This document shows, one piece after another, positions 10,075 to 17,773 of a stretch of 64,000 nt of DNA (the stretch's first letter is position 1; each line of letters starts with the position of its first letter). The stretch lies in assembly GCF_003417065.2 (NCBI RefSeq), contig NZ_QVLT01000017.1:1-64000 (forward strand), in the 5' to 3' direction. Made by a program: the position numbers and the translations under genes. This stretch comes from Hymenobacter lapidiphilus. Lineage in GTDB: Bacteria; Bacteroidota; Bacteroidia; Cytophagales; Hymenobacteraceae. Below the pieces are notes generated by a model. It saw only the letters and a program-made list of their open reading frames with translations, was not told where the DNA came from and made no database searches.

Positions 10075-10986
10075 ATGACAACCGCCCCCGACGCCACGAC
10101 CTACCGCCTCATCGACGGCAAGCAAACCGCCGAGGACATCAAAGTTGAAATTGCGGCCGAAGTAGCTACCCGGAAGGCGGCCGGCCACAAAACGCCTCAC
10201 TTGGCCGCCATTCTGGTCGGCCACGACGGCGGCTCGGAAACCTACGTGCGCAACAAGGTGCTGGCCTGCGAGCGGGTGGGCTTCGAGAGCACGCTGCTCC
10301 GCTACGAAGACGACATCACGGAAGCCGAGCTGCTGGCCAAGGTGGCCGAGTTGAACGAGGACCCGCAAATCGACGGCTTCATCGTGCAGCTGCCGCTGCC
10401 CCGCCACATCGATACCAACAAGGTGATTGAGGCCGTGCGCCCCGATAAGGACGTGGACGGCTTCCACCCGATGAACATCGGGCGGATGGTAGCCGGGCTG
10501 CCAGCGCTACTGCCGGCCACGCCCTCGGGCATCGTGGAGCTGCTGCGCCGCTACGAGCTGCCCACCGATGGCAAGCACTGCGTAGTGATTGGCCGCTCCA
10601 ACATCGTGGGTACGCCGGTTAGTATCCTGCTGGCCAAGAACATGGAGCCTGGTAACTGCACCGTTACTTTATGCCACTCGCGCACGCAGAACCTGCCCGA
10701 AATCACCCGTACGGCCGACATTCTGGTGGCGGCCCTGGGGCGCCCCGGCTTCGTAACGGCCGACATGGTGAAGCCCGGCGCAGTAGTGATTGACGTGGGC
10801 ACGACCCGAGTGGAGGATGCCAGCCGGAAAGCCGGCTGGGCTCTGAAGGGCGACGTGAATTTCGCCGAGGTGGCCCCCCTGGCTTCTTACATTACCCCCG
10901 TACCCGGCGGCGTCGGTCCGATGACTATTGCCATGCTGCTACTGAATACGCTGCGGGCTGCTAAGGGGGAGGTATATCCCAAGTAG
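10075..10986 (+). CDS. folD: bifunctional methylene-THF dehydrogenase/cyclohydrolase FolD
   Basis: A 303-residue cytosolic enzyme that interconverts 5,10-methylene-, methenyl- and 10-formyl-tetrahydrofolate using NADP. The YVRNK signature supplies the catalytic lysine, [13 protein letters not shown] and [11 protein letters not shown] are the family signatures, and GRSNIVGTP is the NADP-binding turn; the C-terminus carries [11 protein letters not shown]. Length and order are normal for FolD. It follows a small hypothetical gene by 18 bases, which is consistent with one transcript. One-carbon units made here feed purine, formyl-methionine and thymidylate synthesis. Confidence 0.97.
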   Translation: MTTAPDATTYRLIDGKQTAEDIKVEIAAEVATRKAAGHKTPHLAAILVGHDGGSETYVRNKVLACERVGFESTLLRYEDDITEAELLAKVAELNEDPQIDGFIVQLPLPRHIDTNKVIEAVRPDKDVDGFHPMNIGRMVAGLPALLPATPSGIVELLRRYELPTDGKHCVVIGRSNIVGTPVSILLAKNMEPGNCTVTLCHSRTQNLPEITRTADILVAALGRPGFVTADMVKPGAVVIDVGTTRVEDASRKAGWALKGDVNFAEVAPLASYITPVPGGVGPMTIAMLLLNTLRAAKGEVYPK

Positions 10987-11008
10987 GGGTTGGGAATTGG
11001 GACGCTTA

Positions 11009-11161
11009 GGCTGGCAGAACGGCGTAGGGCGCGGGATTTGCCCCCGTCCGTCGTTGCACGGCCTCTGACAATCCGGCTAGTGAAGCATAGCCACCTCAAA
11101 AAGGCTTCGTTTTGTGCGGCGGGCGGGGGCAAGCCTCACATCCTAGGCCGTTCTGCCAGCC
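11009..11161. repeat. long imperfect palindrome between folD and queE
   Basis: The 336-base gap between folD and queE holds arms that start with a 15-base perfect inverted repeat (GGCTGGCAGAACGGC at 11009-11023 with its complement at 11147-11161). Beyond it the arms continue with TAGG, then a diverged stretch, then TTGCCCCCG with complement, giving about 50-base arms. Several mismatches are of G-U type, so an RNA could still fold. No coding potential is seen. It may be a decayed MITE/REP-like element or a structured transcript segment. Confidence 0.6.
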
Positions 11162-11322
11162 CAAATCCGCAAGACCCTAAAATCCAATTAACTCTGCCTG
11201 AGCTTTCAGAATTAGGAGCGTTGTAGTACTTTTAAAGTCGGTCTGCCGGGAAAAGCGCCAGTTACTGTGGTAATTGGATTTCCCGGCGGCCCGGCTTGTT
11301 TTTTTTCAGAAGATTACCCGTT

Positions 11323-11961
11323 TTGCTGCACCAACTTCCGCTTACTCCAGCTACGCCGGCCGCCACTTCACTGCCCGTGATGGAGCAGTTTTATACCATT
11401 CAGGGGGAGGGCTACAACACCGGCCGCGCTGCCTACTTCATCCGCCTCGGCGGCTGCGACGTGGGCTGCGTATGGTGCGACGTGAAGGAGTCGTGGCCCC
11501 TGGATGCCCACCCGCGCCATACCATTGCCGATCTGGCAACGGCCGTAACGGCACACCCGGGCCGTAATGTGGTGATAACCGGGGGCGAGCCGCTCATGCA
11601 CGAACTGGGCCCGCTTACGGCTGCGCTGCAGCAGGCCGGCTGCCAAACCTGGATTGAAACCAGCGGCGCCTATCCGCTCAGCGGAAACTGGAACTGGATT
11701 TGCGTATCGCCCAAGAAGTTCAAGGCTCCGCTGCCCGCAGTGTTGGCGGCGGCGCACGAGCTGAAAATTGTAGTTTTCAATAAAAGTGACTTTGCCTGGG
11801 CCGAAGAACATGCCGCGCAGGTGGGGCCCGAGTGCCGCCTTTACCTGCAGCCGGAGTGGAGCAAGGCTGCCATCATGACCCCGCTCATCGTGGAGTTTGT
11901 GAAGGCTCACCCACGCTGGCAGGTATCATTACAGACCCATAAGTACCTCGATATTCCTTAG
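11323..11961 (+). CDS. queE: 7-carboxy-7-deazaguanine synthase (QueE), radical SAM
   Basis: A radical SAM enzyme that contracts 6-carboxytetrahydropterin to 7-carboxy-7-deazaguanine in queuosine biosynthesis. The [4Fe-4S] motif is CDVGCVWC (Cx3Cx2C), preceded by the QueE hallmark EQFYTIQGEG and followed by VVITGGEPLMH and IETSGAYPL. The start is uncertain: no ATG precedes the ATG at 11380, which leaves almost no N-terminus before the substrate-binding EQFYTIQGEG; TTG codons at 11296 and 11323 are in frame. I use TTG 11323, which gives a 212-residue protein. The next gene begins 26 bases after the stop, so co-transcription with the PorE-like gene is possible but functionally unrelated. Confidence 0.9.
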   Translation: MLHQLPLTPATPAATSLPVMEQFYTIQGEGYNTGRAAYFIRLGGCDVGCVWCDVKESWPLDAHPRHTIADLATAVTAHPGRNVVITGGEPLMHELGPLTAALQQAGCQTWIETSGAYPLSGNWNWICVSPKKFKAPLPAVLAAAHELKIVVFNKSDFAWAEEHAAQVGPECRLYLQPEWSKAAIMTPLIVEFVKAHPRWQVSLQTHKYLDIP

Positions 11962-11987
11962 CGCCCTCATCCTTTAGCCCGTTCTGT

Positions 11988-13937
11988 ATGCGTCGTTCGC
12001 TCTTCGTGCCGTTGGTGCTGCTGCTAACCGTTGGTAGCCTTTCGCCGCGGCCGGCAGCTGCTCAGGCGCAGCTCAGCTCCTCCAATACCAAGGCCCGTGG
12101 CCTTTGGGATAAAGCACAGGCGCAGGCCAAGGGCCGCGACTTTATCAAAGCACTCGAAACGCTCGATCAGCTCACGCAGAAGTTTCCGTCGCTGGGCGAG
12201 CCTTATCTGCTGCGGGGCTCTTTGCTAAAGGCTATGGGCGAAAACCAGGCGGCTTTCGAGGCCTACCGGACGGGCCTGCCCAAGCTGCCTGTCGATGCGG
12301 CTCGGAGCAACGACTACTTTATGCTGGGCGAGCTGGCCATGAGTTTCGGCGACTACACCACGGCGGCCGATGCGTATCCGAAGTTTATCAAAACGGCTCC
12401 CAAAGGCCAGCGCAACATTCCGCAGGCCAAGCGCCAGCTGCTCAATTGCGCGTTTGCTGCCGAGGCCATAGCCGCACCCACCGGCCCCGAGCCAACCCGG
12501 CTGCCTGAGCCGCTCAACACCTATCGGTTTCAGTACTTTCCGGTACTCACGGCCGACAGCCGCTTTCTGCTTTTTACCGGCCGCCCCACGGCTGCCAGCG
12601 ACGAAAACCTGTATGTGAGCCGCCAGAACCCCGATGGTACCATGGGCGAGCCGGCCTCTATCTCGCCGGCCATCAACACCTCGTTCAACGAGGGGGCCGG
12701 GGCTATTTCCGGCGACGGCAAAACACTGGTGTTTGCTTCCTGCGACCGGGCCAACTCGGTGGGCAATTGCGACCTGTACATCTCGCGGCGCACCGGCAAT
12801 GCCTGGAGCAAGCCCGAAAACCTGGGCCGCAACGTAAACTCGCCCGAATGGGACTCGCAGCCCACGCTTTCGGCCGATGGCCGCACGCTGTATTTCACCA
12901 GCACCCGGCGCGGCGGGCAGGGCCAGGAGGATATATATATAACAACGCTCGACGAGCAGGGTAACTGGACGCCTGCCCGCAACCTGGGTACACCCGTGAA
13001 CACGCCCGGCAAAGACATGGCCCCGTTCATCCATGCCAGCGGCACTACGCTCTACTATGTAACCGACGGACTGGTAGGCATGGGCGGGCTCGACATTTAC
13101 CGCTGCGAGCTGTCGTCCGATGGCAAATGGGACGCGCCCCGCAACCTGGGCTACCCGCTCAATACGTTTGAGAACGAAGCGTCGCTGTTTATCAGCTCCG
13201 ACAACCGCCGGGGCTTCTGCTCGCGCTGGCGTACGGCCGAGCCGGGCGTGAAGCGCCAGCGCGACCAGCCGGTAGAGCTGTACTCGTTCGAGACGCCTGC
13301 CAGCATTCGTGCCCGCGAAACCAGCACGTACGCCCAGGGACGGGTGTTCGATGCCGTGACCAAAAAGCCCATTGCCGCCGATGTGCAGCTCTACGACCTC
13401 AATACCAACGAACTGGTGCAGTACGTGAACTCCGATGCCGAAACCGGCGAGTATACCGTGGTGCTCAACGAGGGCCGCCAGTATGCCATGTACGCCGCCG
13501 CCGACAAATACCTGCTGCGTAGCCTGAGCTTCGATTACAGCAGCCGCCGCAGCTTCAACCCGCTCACCCTCGACCTCTACCTCGATCCGGTAGGTGCGGG
13601 CCGTAGTGTGGTGCTCAACAACCTGTTTTTTGATGTGAGCCAGTACGAGCTCAAGCCTAAGTCGCGCACCGAGCTCAACCGGCTGGTGAGCTTCATGAAG
13701 CAGTACCCCACCATTCAGGTGGAGGTATCCGGCCACACCGATGATGTAGGCTCCGACGATGATAACCTGGTACTGTCGCAGAACCGGGCCAAATCGGTAT
13801 ACCGCTACCTATTAGGCCAGGGTGTGGAGGCTGCCCGCTTGCGCTACAAGGGCTATGGCGAGGCCCGCCCGCTTGCCCCCAACGACTCCGAAAACAACCG
13901 CCAGCAGAACCGCCGTATCGAGCTGCGGATTTTGTAA
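11988..13937 (+). CDS. OmpA-family protein with TPR, beta-propeller and CRD (PorE-like)
   Basis: A 649-residue envelope protein. In order: signal peptide (about 1-26, ending AAAQAQ), TPR-type helices (35-150), a PD40/WD40-like beta-propeller with repeated GKTL/ADGRTLYFTS strands (170-430), a carboxypeptidase-regulatory-like domain (445-510, AQGRVFDAVTKKPIAADVQLYD) and an OmpA C-terminal peptidoglycan-binding domain (535-649, GHTDDVGSDDDN and NRAKSVYRYL). This exact order is that of PorE, a type IX secretion component in Porphyromonas gingivalis. PorE is a lipoprotein, whereas no lipobox cysteine is visible here. It may be PorE itself or one of the paralogues usual in Hymenobacter-like genomes; no other type IX gene is nearby to decide. 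Confidence 0.88.
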   Translation: MRRSLFVPLVLLLTVGSLSPRPAAAQAQLSSSNTKARGLWDKAQAQAKGRDFIKALETLDQLTQKFPSLGEPYLLRGSLLKAMGENQAAFEAYRTGLPKLPVDAARSNDYFMLGELAMSFGDYTTAADAYPKFIKTAPKGQRNIPQAKRQLLNCAFAAEAIAAPTGPEPTRLPEPLNTYRFQYFPVLTADSRFLLFTGRPTAASDENLYVSRQNPDGTMGEPASISPAINTSFNEGAGAISGDGKTLVFASCDRANSVGNCDLYISRRTGNAWSKPENLGRNVNSPEWDSQPTLSADGRTLYFTSTRRGGQGQEDIYITTLDEQGNWTPARNLGTPVNTPGKDMAPFIHASGTTLYYVTDGLVGMGGLDIYRCELSSDGKWDAPRNLGYPLNTFENEASLFISSDNRRGFCSRWRTAEPGVKRQRDQPVELYSFETPASIRARETSTYAQGRVFDAVTKKPIAADVQLYDLNTNELVQYVNSDAETGEYTVVLNEGRQYAMYAAADKYLLRSLSFDYSSRRSFNPLTLDLYLDPVGAGRSVVLNNLFFDVSQYELKPKSRTELNRLVSFMKQYPTIQVEVSGHTDDVGSDDDNLVLSQNRAKSVYRYLLGQGVEAARLRYKGYGEARPLAPNDSENNRQQNRRIELRIL

Positions 13938-13978
13938 AGCGCATCAAGCCAGGCTCTGCCGGCCTCTGATACTATCCA

Positions 13979-14041
13979 CTCCAACCAAAAAAAGGACAAT
14001 TACGCGAGTAATTGCACTTTTTTGGTTGGAGTTTTTCTTTT
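13979..14041 (+). terminator. terminator after PorE-like gene
   Basis: A long stem (CTCCAACCAAAAAAAG... with ...CTTTTTTGGTTGGAG, inner CAATTAC/GTAATTG) followed by TTTTTCTTTT. It opens the 336-base gap before the first small exported gene. Confidence 0.85.
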
Positions 14042-14273
14042 CTGTAGCATAATCATTGGTTTGATAATGAGATGTTTAATAGATATTCATAAAAGTTATT
14101 GATTAGAATAGTGATAAAAAAACATTTTATAATTTAATATTTAGGTGTACATTTGATTATTCCCATAAAGCAGCCGGCGCTTGTGGGAGTAGTGGTGAAA
14201 GGTCTTCAATAGGAGACATTCCGCTACTGACAGCCCTAAAGATTCATCTTCCAACCCTTTCTCCCTTTTCCCC
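14042..14273 (+). promoter_or_regulatory. AT-rich upstream region with a -7 box at 14148-14155
   Basis: This stretch is strikingly AT-rich for the genome, with long A and T runs. TACATTTG at 14148-14155 fits TAnnTTTG exactly and predicts a leader of roughly 110 bases before the ATG at 14274. No TTG is at the ideal -33 distance. A similar AT-rich block precedes the paralogous gene at 30.8 kb. Confidence 0.45.
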
Positions 14274-14642
14274 ATGAAGAAAGTTGCAATTTTCGTTTGC
14301 CTGCTTATTGCCGCTCCAGGTGTAATATTCGCCGCTTCGCGCGCCGACAACCCCACCAGCATTACGGCCCGCGCTACGGCTCTCACCCGCGCCATTTCCG
14401 ACCGTATCCGGCTCGATGAAGGCCAGTACCTGCGGCTCAAGCAACTCAACATCCGGATGCTGAGCGAGCAGGAGGAGTTGAAGTCCCGTTTCGCCGCTGA
14501 GCAGCCAATGCTCGACCAGCGCTTGGCCGATGCCCAGCTCTACTACGAAATGGCCCTGCTTGATATGCTGCGGCCCGCCCAACGGTCTTTGTTCGACCAG
14601 CACCGCGCCAGCATGACGGCTATGGGTACGCTGTCGAAATAG
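14274..14642 (+). CDS. small exported protein, paralogue 1 of 3
   Basis: A 122-residue protein with a signal peptide (MKKVAIFVCLLIAAPGVIFAA). The mature part is helical and contains ALTRAISDRIRLDEGQYLRLKQLN, then LDQRLADAQLYYEMALLDMLRPAQRSLFDQ. The spacing of an EGQ-type turn followed by a late L-x-P-x-Q motif recalls Spy/CpxP-like LTXXQ proteins, periplasmic chaperones or stress sensors, but I would not assign that function. The next gene and the one at 30.8 kb are clear paralogues. It is preceded by an AT-rich promoter region with a -7 box and followed by 175 bases with an A/T-rich segment. Confidence 0.8.
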   Translation: MKKVAIFVCLLIAAPGVIFAASRADNPTSITARATALTRAISDRIRLDEGQYLRLKQLNIRMLSEQEELKSRFAAEQPMLDQRLADAQLYYEMALLDMLRPAQRSLFDQHRASMTAMGTLSK

Positions 14643-14817
14643 TAAGCTTGAGCTGCCACGGCTCGACTCCCTGGAGTTGGGCCGTGGGCTAAGCTTACAA
14701 CAGCATCCGAAATAAAACAAATATTGCTTATGTCATATTTGTTTAGTATCTTGATAAGACAATTTTGGACAGTGAAGTTGGATGGTTGCTGATTTTTCCA
14801 CCAAACCTTCTACAACT

Positions 14818-15183
14818 ATGAAAAACGTGCTTACTCTACTCGGCCTAGTACTACTCATGTCCTCTGGAACTCCTACTGCGGCCCAGGCCGATGGCGGGGG
14901 CACAACGATGGGCGAGCGGGCCACGGCCATGACCTGGCGCATTGCCGAGCGTACTCAGCTCAGCGAAGGCCAGTACATCAAGCTCCGTCGCCTCAACGTG
15001 GGCTTGCTCTCTGAGATGGCAACTTTGCGCAACCAGCTTAAGGCCGAGCCCGCAAACCTCGACCAGGCGCTATCCGACTTGCTACAGCGCTACGAATGGG
15101 ATGTAGCAGCCTTGCTGCAACCCAAGCAGCTCGCCGTCTACGATGGTCTCAAATCTGAATTCACAGCCGTCAATATTCGTTGA
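14818..15183 (+). CDS. small exported protein, paralogue 2 of 3
   Basis: A 121-residue protein with a signal peptide (MKNVLTLLGLVLLMSSGTPTAAQA). I use the ATG at 14818; the ORF extends 12 codons upstream but without a signal-like start. The mature part aligns with its upstream neighbour: RATAMTWRIAERTQLSEGQYIKLRRLN, then LDQALSDLLQRYEWDVAALLQPKQLAVYD. It is probably a tandem duplication of the gene ending at 14642, since diverged to about a third identity by eye. Likely periplasmic and helical. Function unknown; the LTXXQ/Spy-like reading is only a structural suggestion. Its transcript ends at a strong hairpin shared with the convergent citrate synthase gene. Confidence 0.8.
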   Translation: MKNVLTLLGLVLLMSSGTPTAAQADGGGTTMGERATAMTWRIAERTQLSEGQYIKLRRLNVGLLSEMATLRNQLKAEPANLDQALSDLLQRYEWDVAALLQPKQLAVYDGLKSEFTAVNIR

Positions 15184-15201
15184 TTGACAGCTTAGTATCA
15201 G

Positions 15202-15220
15202 GTGTTACTTTAGGTAACAC
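15202..15220 (+). terminator. small hairpin after paralogue 2
   Basis: GTGTTAC and GTAACAC pair around a five-base loop just after the stop codon. No T-run follows, so it is more likely an RNA 3-prime structure than the main terminator, which lies 18 bases further on. Confidence 0.4.
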
Positions 15221-15237
15221 TCGAATTGATTGAAAAT

Positions 15238-15265
15238 AAAAAAGCCCGCATATGCGGGCTTTTTT
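15238..15265. terminator. bidirectional terminator between convergent genes
   Basis: A nearly continuous palindrome AAAAAAGCCCGCATATGCGGGCTTTTTT with A-run and T-run at its two ends. It can stop transcripts from the small exported gene on the plus strand and from citrate synthase on the minus strand. Confidence 0.9.
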
Positions 15266-15319
15266 ATTGCGGTAGTACAGGCATTGCAAACCGGCTGGGC
15301 CGGCCTGCAACACTGTAAC

Positions 15320-16615
15320 TTAGGCATTACGCTGGTCGATGGCTACGTAGTCGCGCTCGGTTTCGCCCACGTAAATCTGGCGGGGGCGGCCGATGGGCTC
15401 CTTGTTGGTGCGCATCTCTTTCCACTGGGCAATCCAGCCGGGCAGGCGGCCTAGGGCAAACATTACCGTGAACATCTCAGTAGGTATGCCGATGGCCTTA
15501 TAGATGATGCCCGAGTAGAAGTCCACGTTCGGGTAAAGCTTGCGCTGCACGAAGTACTCGTCGGTGAGGGCAGCCTGCTCCAGCTCCTTGGCAATCTTGA
15601 GCAGGGGGCTGGCTTCGAGGCCCAGGGCCTTCAGCACGTCGTCGGCGGCCTTCTTAATGATGGTGGCGCGGGGGTCGAAATTCTTGTACACCCGGTGGCC
15701 AAAGCCCATCAGGCGGAACGAATCGTCCTTGTCCTTGGCCTTATCAATCCATTTCTGGGTGTCGCCACCGTCGCGCTCAATGCTTTCGAGCATTTCCACT
15801 ACTTCCTGGTTAGCACCGCCGTGCAGCGGACCCCACAGGGCGTTGATGCCAGCCGAAACCGAGCCGTAGAGCGAGGCGTTGGCCGAACCTACGAGGCGCA
15901 CCGTCGAGGTAGAGCAGTTCTGCTCGTGGTCGGCGTGCAGAATGAGCAGTTTGTTGAGCGCCTTTACAACTACAGGGTTGATTTCATACTTCTCCGTGGG
16001 GAAGCTGAACATCATGTAGAGGAAGTTGGAGCAGTAGTCGAGGTCGTTGCGCGGGTAATTGAGCGGATGACCCATGTTGTTCTTGTAGGTCCAGGCCGCG
16101 ATGGTCGATATCTTAGCCATCAACCGAATCACGTTCAGGTCGGTTTCCTCCTTGCTCAGGTCGGGCGAAACGCTTTCGGGGTAGAAGGCGGTGAGCGAGC
16201 AGATGAGGGAGCTCAGGATGGCCATTGGGTGGGCCGCCGACGGGAAACCGTCGAAAATCTTGCGCACGTCTTCGTGCACCAGCGTGTGCTGGGTAACCTG
16301 GGAACTGAAGGCGTCGAGTTCGCCTTGGGTAGGCAGCTTGCCGTAAATCAGCAGGTAAGCAACTTCGATGAAAGTGGAGTTTTCGGCCAGCTGCTCGATT
16401 GGATAGCCGCGGTAGCGCAGAATGCCTTCTTCGCCGTCGAGGAAGGTGATGGCGCTTTTGCAGGCTCCCGTGTTCTTGTAGCCGGGGTCGATGGTTACGT
16501 AGCCCGTCTGGTCGCGGAGCTTGCTGATGTCAAAGGCCTTCTCGTGCTCAGTGCCTTCAATTACGGGGAGCGTGTACGACTGCCCGTTGAGCGTCAGTTC
16601 AGCAGATTCTGCCAT
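15320..16615 (-). CDS. gltA: citrate synthase
   Basis: A 431-residue type II citrate synthase, the entry enzyme of the TCA cycle, condensing acetyl-CoA with oxaloacetate. Active-site blocks are visible: LHADHEQNCSTSTVR and GPLHGGANQEV with the catalytic histidines, and GFGHRVYKNFDPRA, with the aspartate towards the end. An N-terminal beta domain (ESAELTLNGQSYTLPVIEG) is characteristic of the hexameric, NADH-responsive bacterial type. The start is an ATG at the point where this N-terminal domain begins. It faces the small exported genes convergently across a shared terminator and has a plausible -7 box 38 bases upstream. Confidence 0.97.
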   Translation of the reverse strand: MAESAELTLNGQSYTLPVIEGTEHEKAFDISKLRDQTGYVTIDPGYKNTGACKSAITFLDGEEGILRYRGYPIEQLAENSTFIEVAYLLIYGKLPTQGELDAFSSQVTQHTLVHEDVRKIFDGFPSAAHPMAILSSLICSLTAFYPESVSPDLSKEETDLNVIRLMAKISTIAAWTYKNNMGHPLNYPRNDLDYCSNFLYMMFSFPTEKYEINPVVVKALNKLLILHADHEQNCSTSTVRLVGSANASLYGSVSAGINALWGPLHGGANQEVVEMLESIERDGGDTQKWIDKAKDKDDSFRLMGFGHRVYKNFDPRATIIKKAADDVLKALGLEASPLLKIAKELEQAALTDEYFVQRKLYPNVDFYSGIIYKAIGIPTEMFTVMFALGRLPGWIAQWKEMRTNKEPIGRPRQIYVGETERDYVAIDQRNA

Positions 16616-16652
16616 AAAGCGTAGGTTGAAAAGTGGGGGTACAGGGCGAATT

Positions 16653-16679
16653 TAAAGATAATAACCGGCAAGCGGGCAA
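16653..16679 (-). promoter_or_regulatory. probable promoter of gltA
   Basis: On the minus strand TTG (complement at 16677-16679) is followed after 16 bases by TATCTTTA (16653-16660), one mismatch from TAnnTTTG. It lies 38 bases upstream of the start codon. Confidence 0.4.
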
Positions 16680-16862
16680 CCTGGTCGGCGGTTACTGGCT
16701 ATAGTACAAACCGAATAGGGTGGTTGTTTGCCATTTCACCTAGCGCAAAGAAACGCCACGGGGCCGATAAGTGCGGCATAAAGCCCGTTTTTTTACGGCT
16801 TATCCGCCCTTTTTTTCGCATCATGGCATCTAAACTGCGCCACCGTTCTACTTCCGCACGCT

Positions 16863-17762
16863 ATGCACTATGCCCACCTGGGTACCACTGATTTGCGGGT
16901 AAGCCGTCTGGGTTTTGGCGGCATGTCGCTGGGGGCCGATGCGGCTGCCGACCGCCGCCTGCTCGATGAGGCCCGGGCCGGCGGCATCACCCTATTCGAT
17001 ACGGCCGATTTATACGAGCACGGCCGCAACGAGGAGCTTTTTGGGGCTGCCTTCCGCCACTGCCGCACCCAGGTTGTGCTGGCCACCAAAGTAGGCAACC
17101 AATGGCGGCCCGATGGCCAGGGCTGGGATTGGTGCCCCTCGGGCGCCTATATCCGGCAGGCCGCCGAGGCCAGCCTGCGCCGCCTCCAAACCGACTACCT
17201 CGACCTGTACCAATTACATGGTGGCACCCTCGCCGACCCACTGAATGAGGTAGTCGAAGCCTTCGAGCGGCTGCGGGAGCAGGGCAAAATCAGGCACTAC
17301 GGTATTTCTTCCATCCGGCCCAACGTCATCCGGCGCTACGTGCCCGACACCGGCCTGAGCAGCGTGATGCTGCAGCTCAGCCTGCTCGACCAGCGCCCAT
17401 TGGAAGCTGTGCTGCCCCACCTGGCTGCCCACGGGGTAGGTGTACTGGCCCGCGGGGCGCTGGCCCAGGGCCTGCTGGCCGGCAAGCCTGCCCGCGAGTA
17501 CCTGGGCCAACCGGCCGGGGCCGCTCATGCAGCGGCAGCTGCCGTGGCCGCGGTGGCAAAGCGCTTGCAGCGCCCGCCCGTCGAGGTGGCCGGCCGCTTC
17601 GTGCTCGATACGCCGGGCGTAACGGCCGCCATACTTGGCATCCGGACCACCGCGCAGCTGGCGGAGGCGCTGCAGCTGGCCCGCAGTGCGCCGCTACCAC
17701 CCGATGCCCGCCACGAACTGCTGCAGCTCGCGCCGGCAAACACCTACCAGGAGCACCGCTAG
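16863..17762 (+). CDS. aldo/keto reductase
   Basis: A 299-residue NADPH-dependent oxidoreductase of the aldo/keto reductase fold. The catalytic tetrad is visible as Asp46, Tyr51, Lys76 and His119 (FDTADLYEHG, LATKVGN, LYQLHGG). The N-terminal GTTDLRVSRLGFGGMSLG and the C-terminal GIRTTAQLAEAL block are typical of the open-ended bacterial group related to general aldehyde reductases. Substrate cannot be read from sequence. The 3-prime end lies only 11 bases from the convergent end of mnmE, with no hairpin between them, so some transcriptional read-through is likely. Confidence 0.93.
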   Translation: MHYAHLGTTDLRVSRLGFGGMSLGADAAADRRLLDEARAGGITLFDTADLYEHGRNEELFGAAFRHCRTQVVLATKVGNQWRPDGQGWDWCPSGAYIRQAAEASLRRLQTDYLDLYQLHGGTLADPLNEVVEAFERLREQGKIRHYGISSIRPNVIRRYVPDTGLSSVMLQLSLLDQRPLEAVLPHLAAHGVGVLARGALAQGLLAGKPAREYLGQPAGAAHAAAAAVAAVAKRLQRPPVEVAGRFVLDTPGVTAAILGIRTTAQLAEALQLARSAPLPPDARHELLQLAPANTYQEHR

Positions 17763-17773
17763 GCCCGCAGCAC

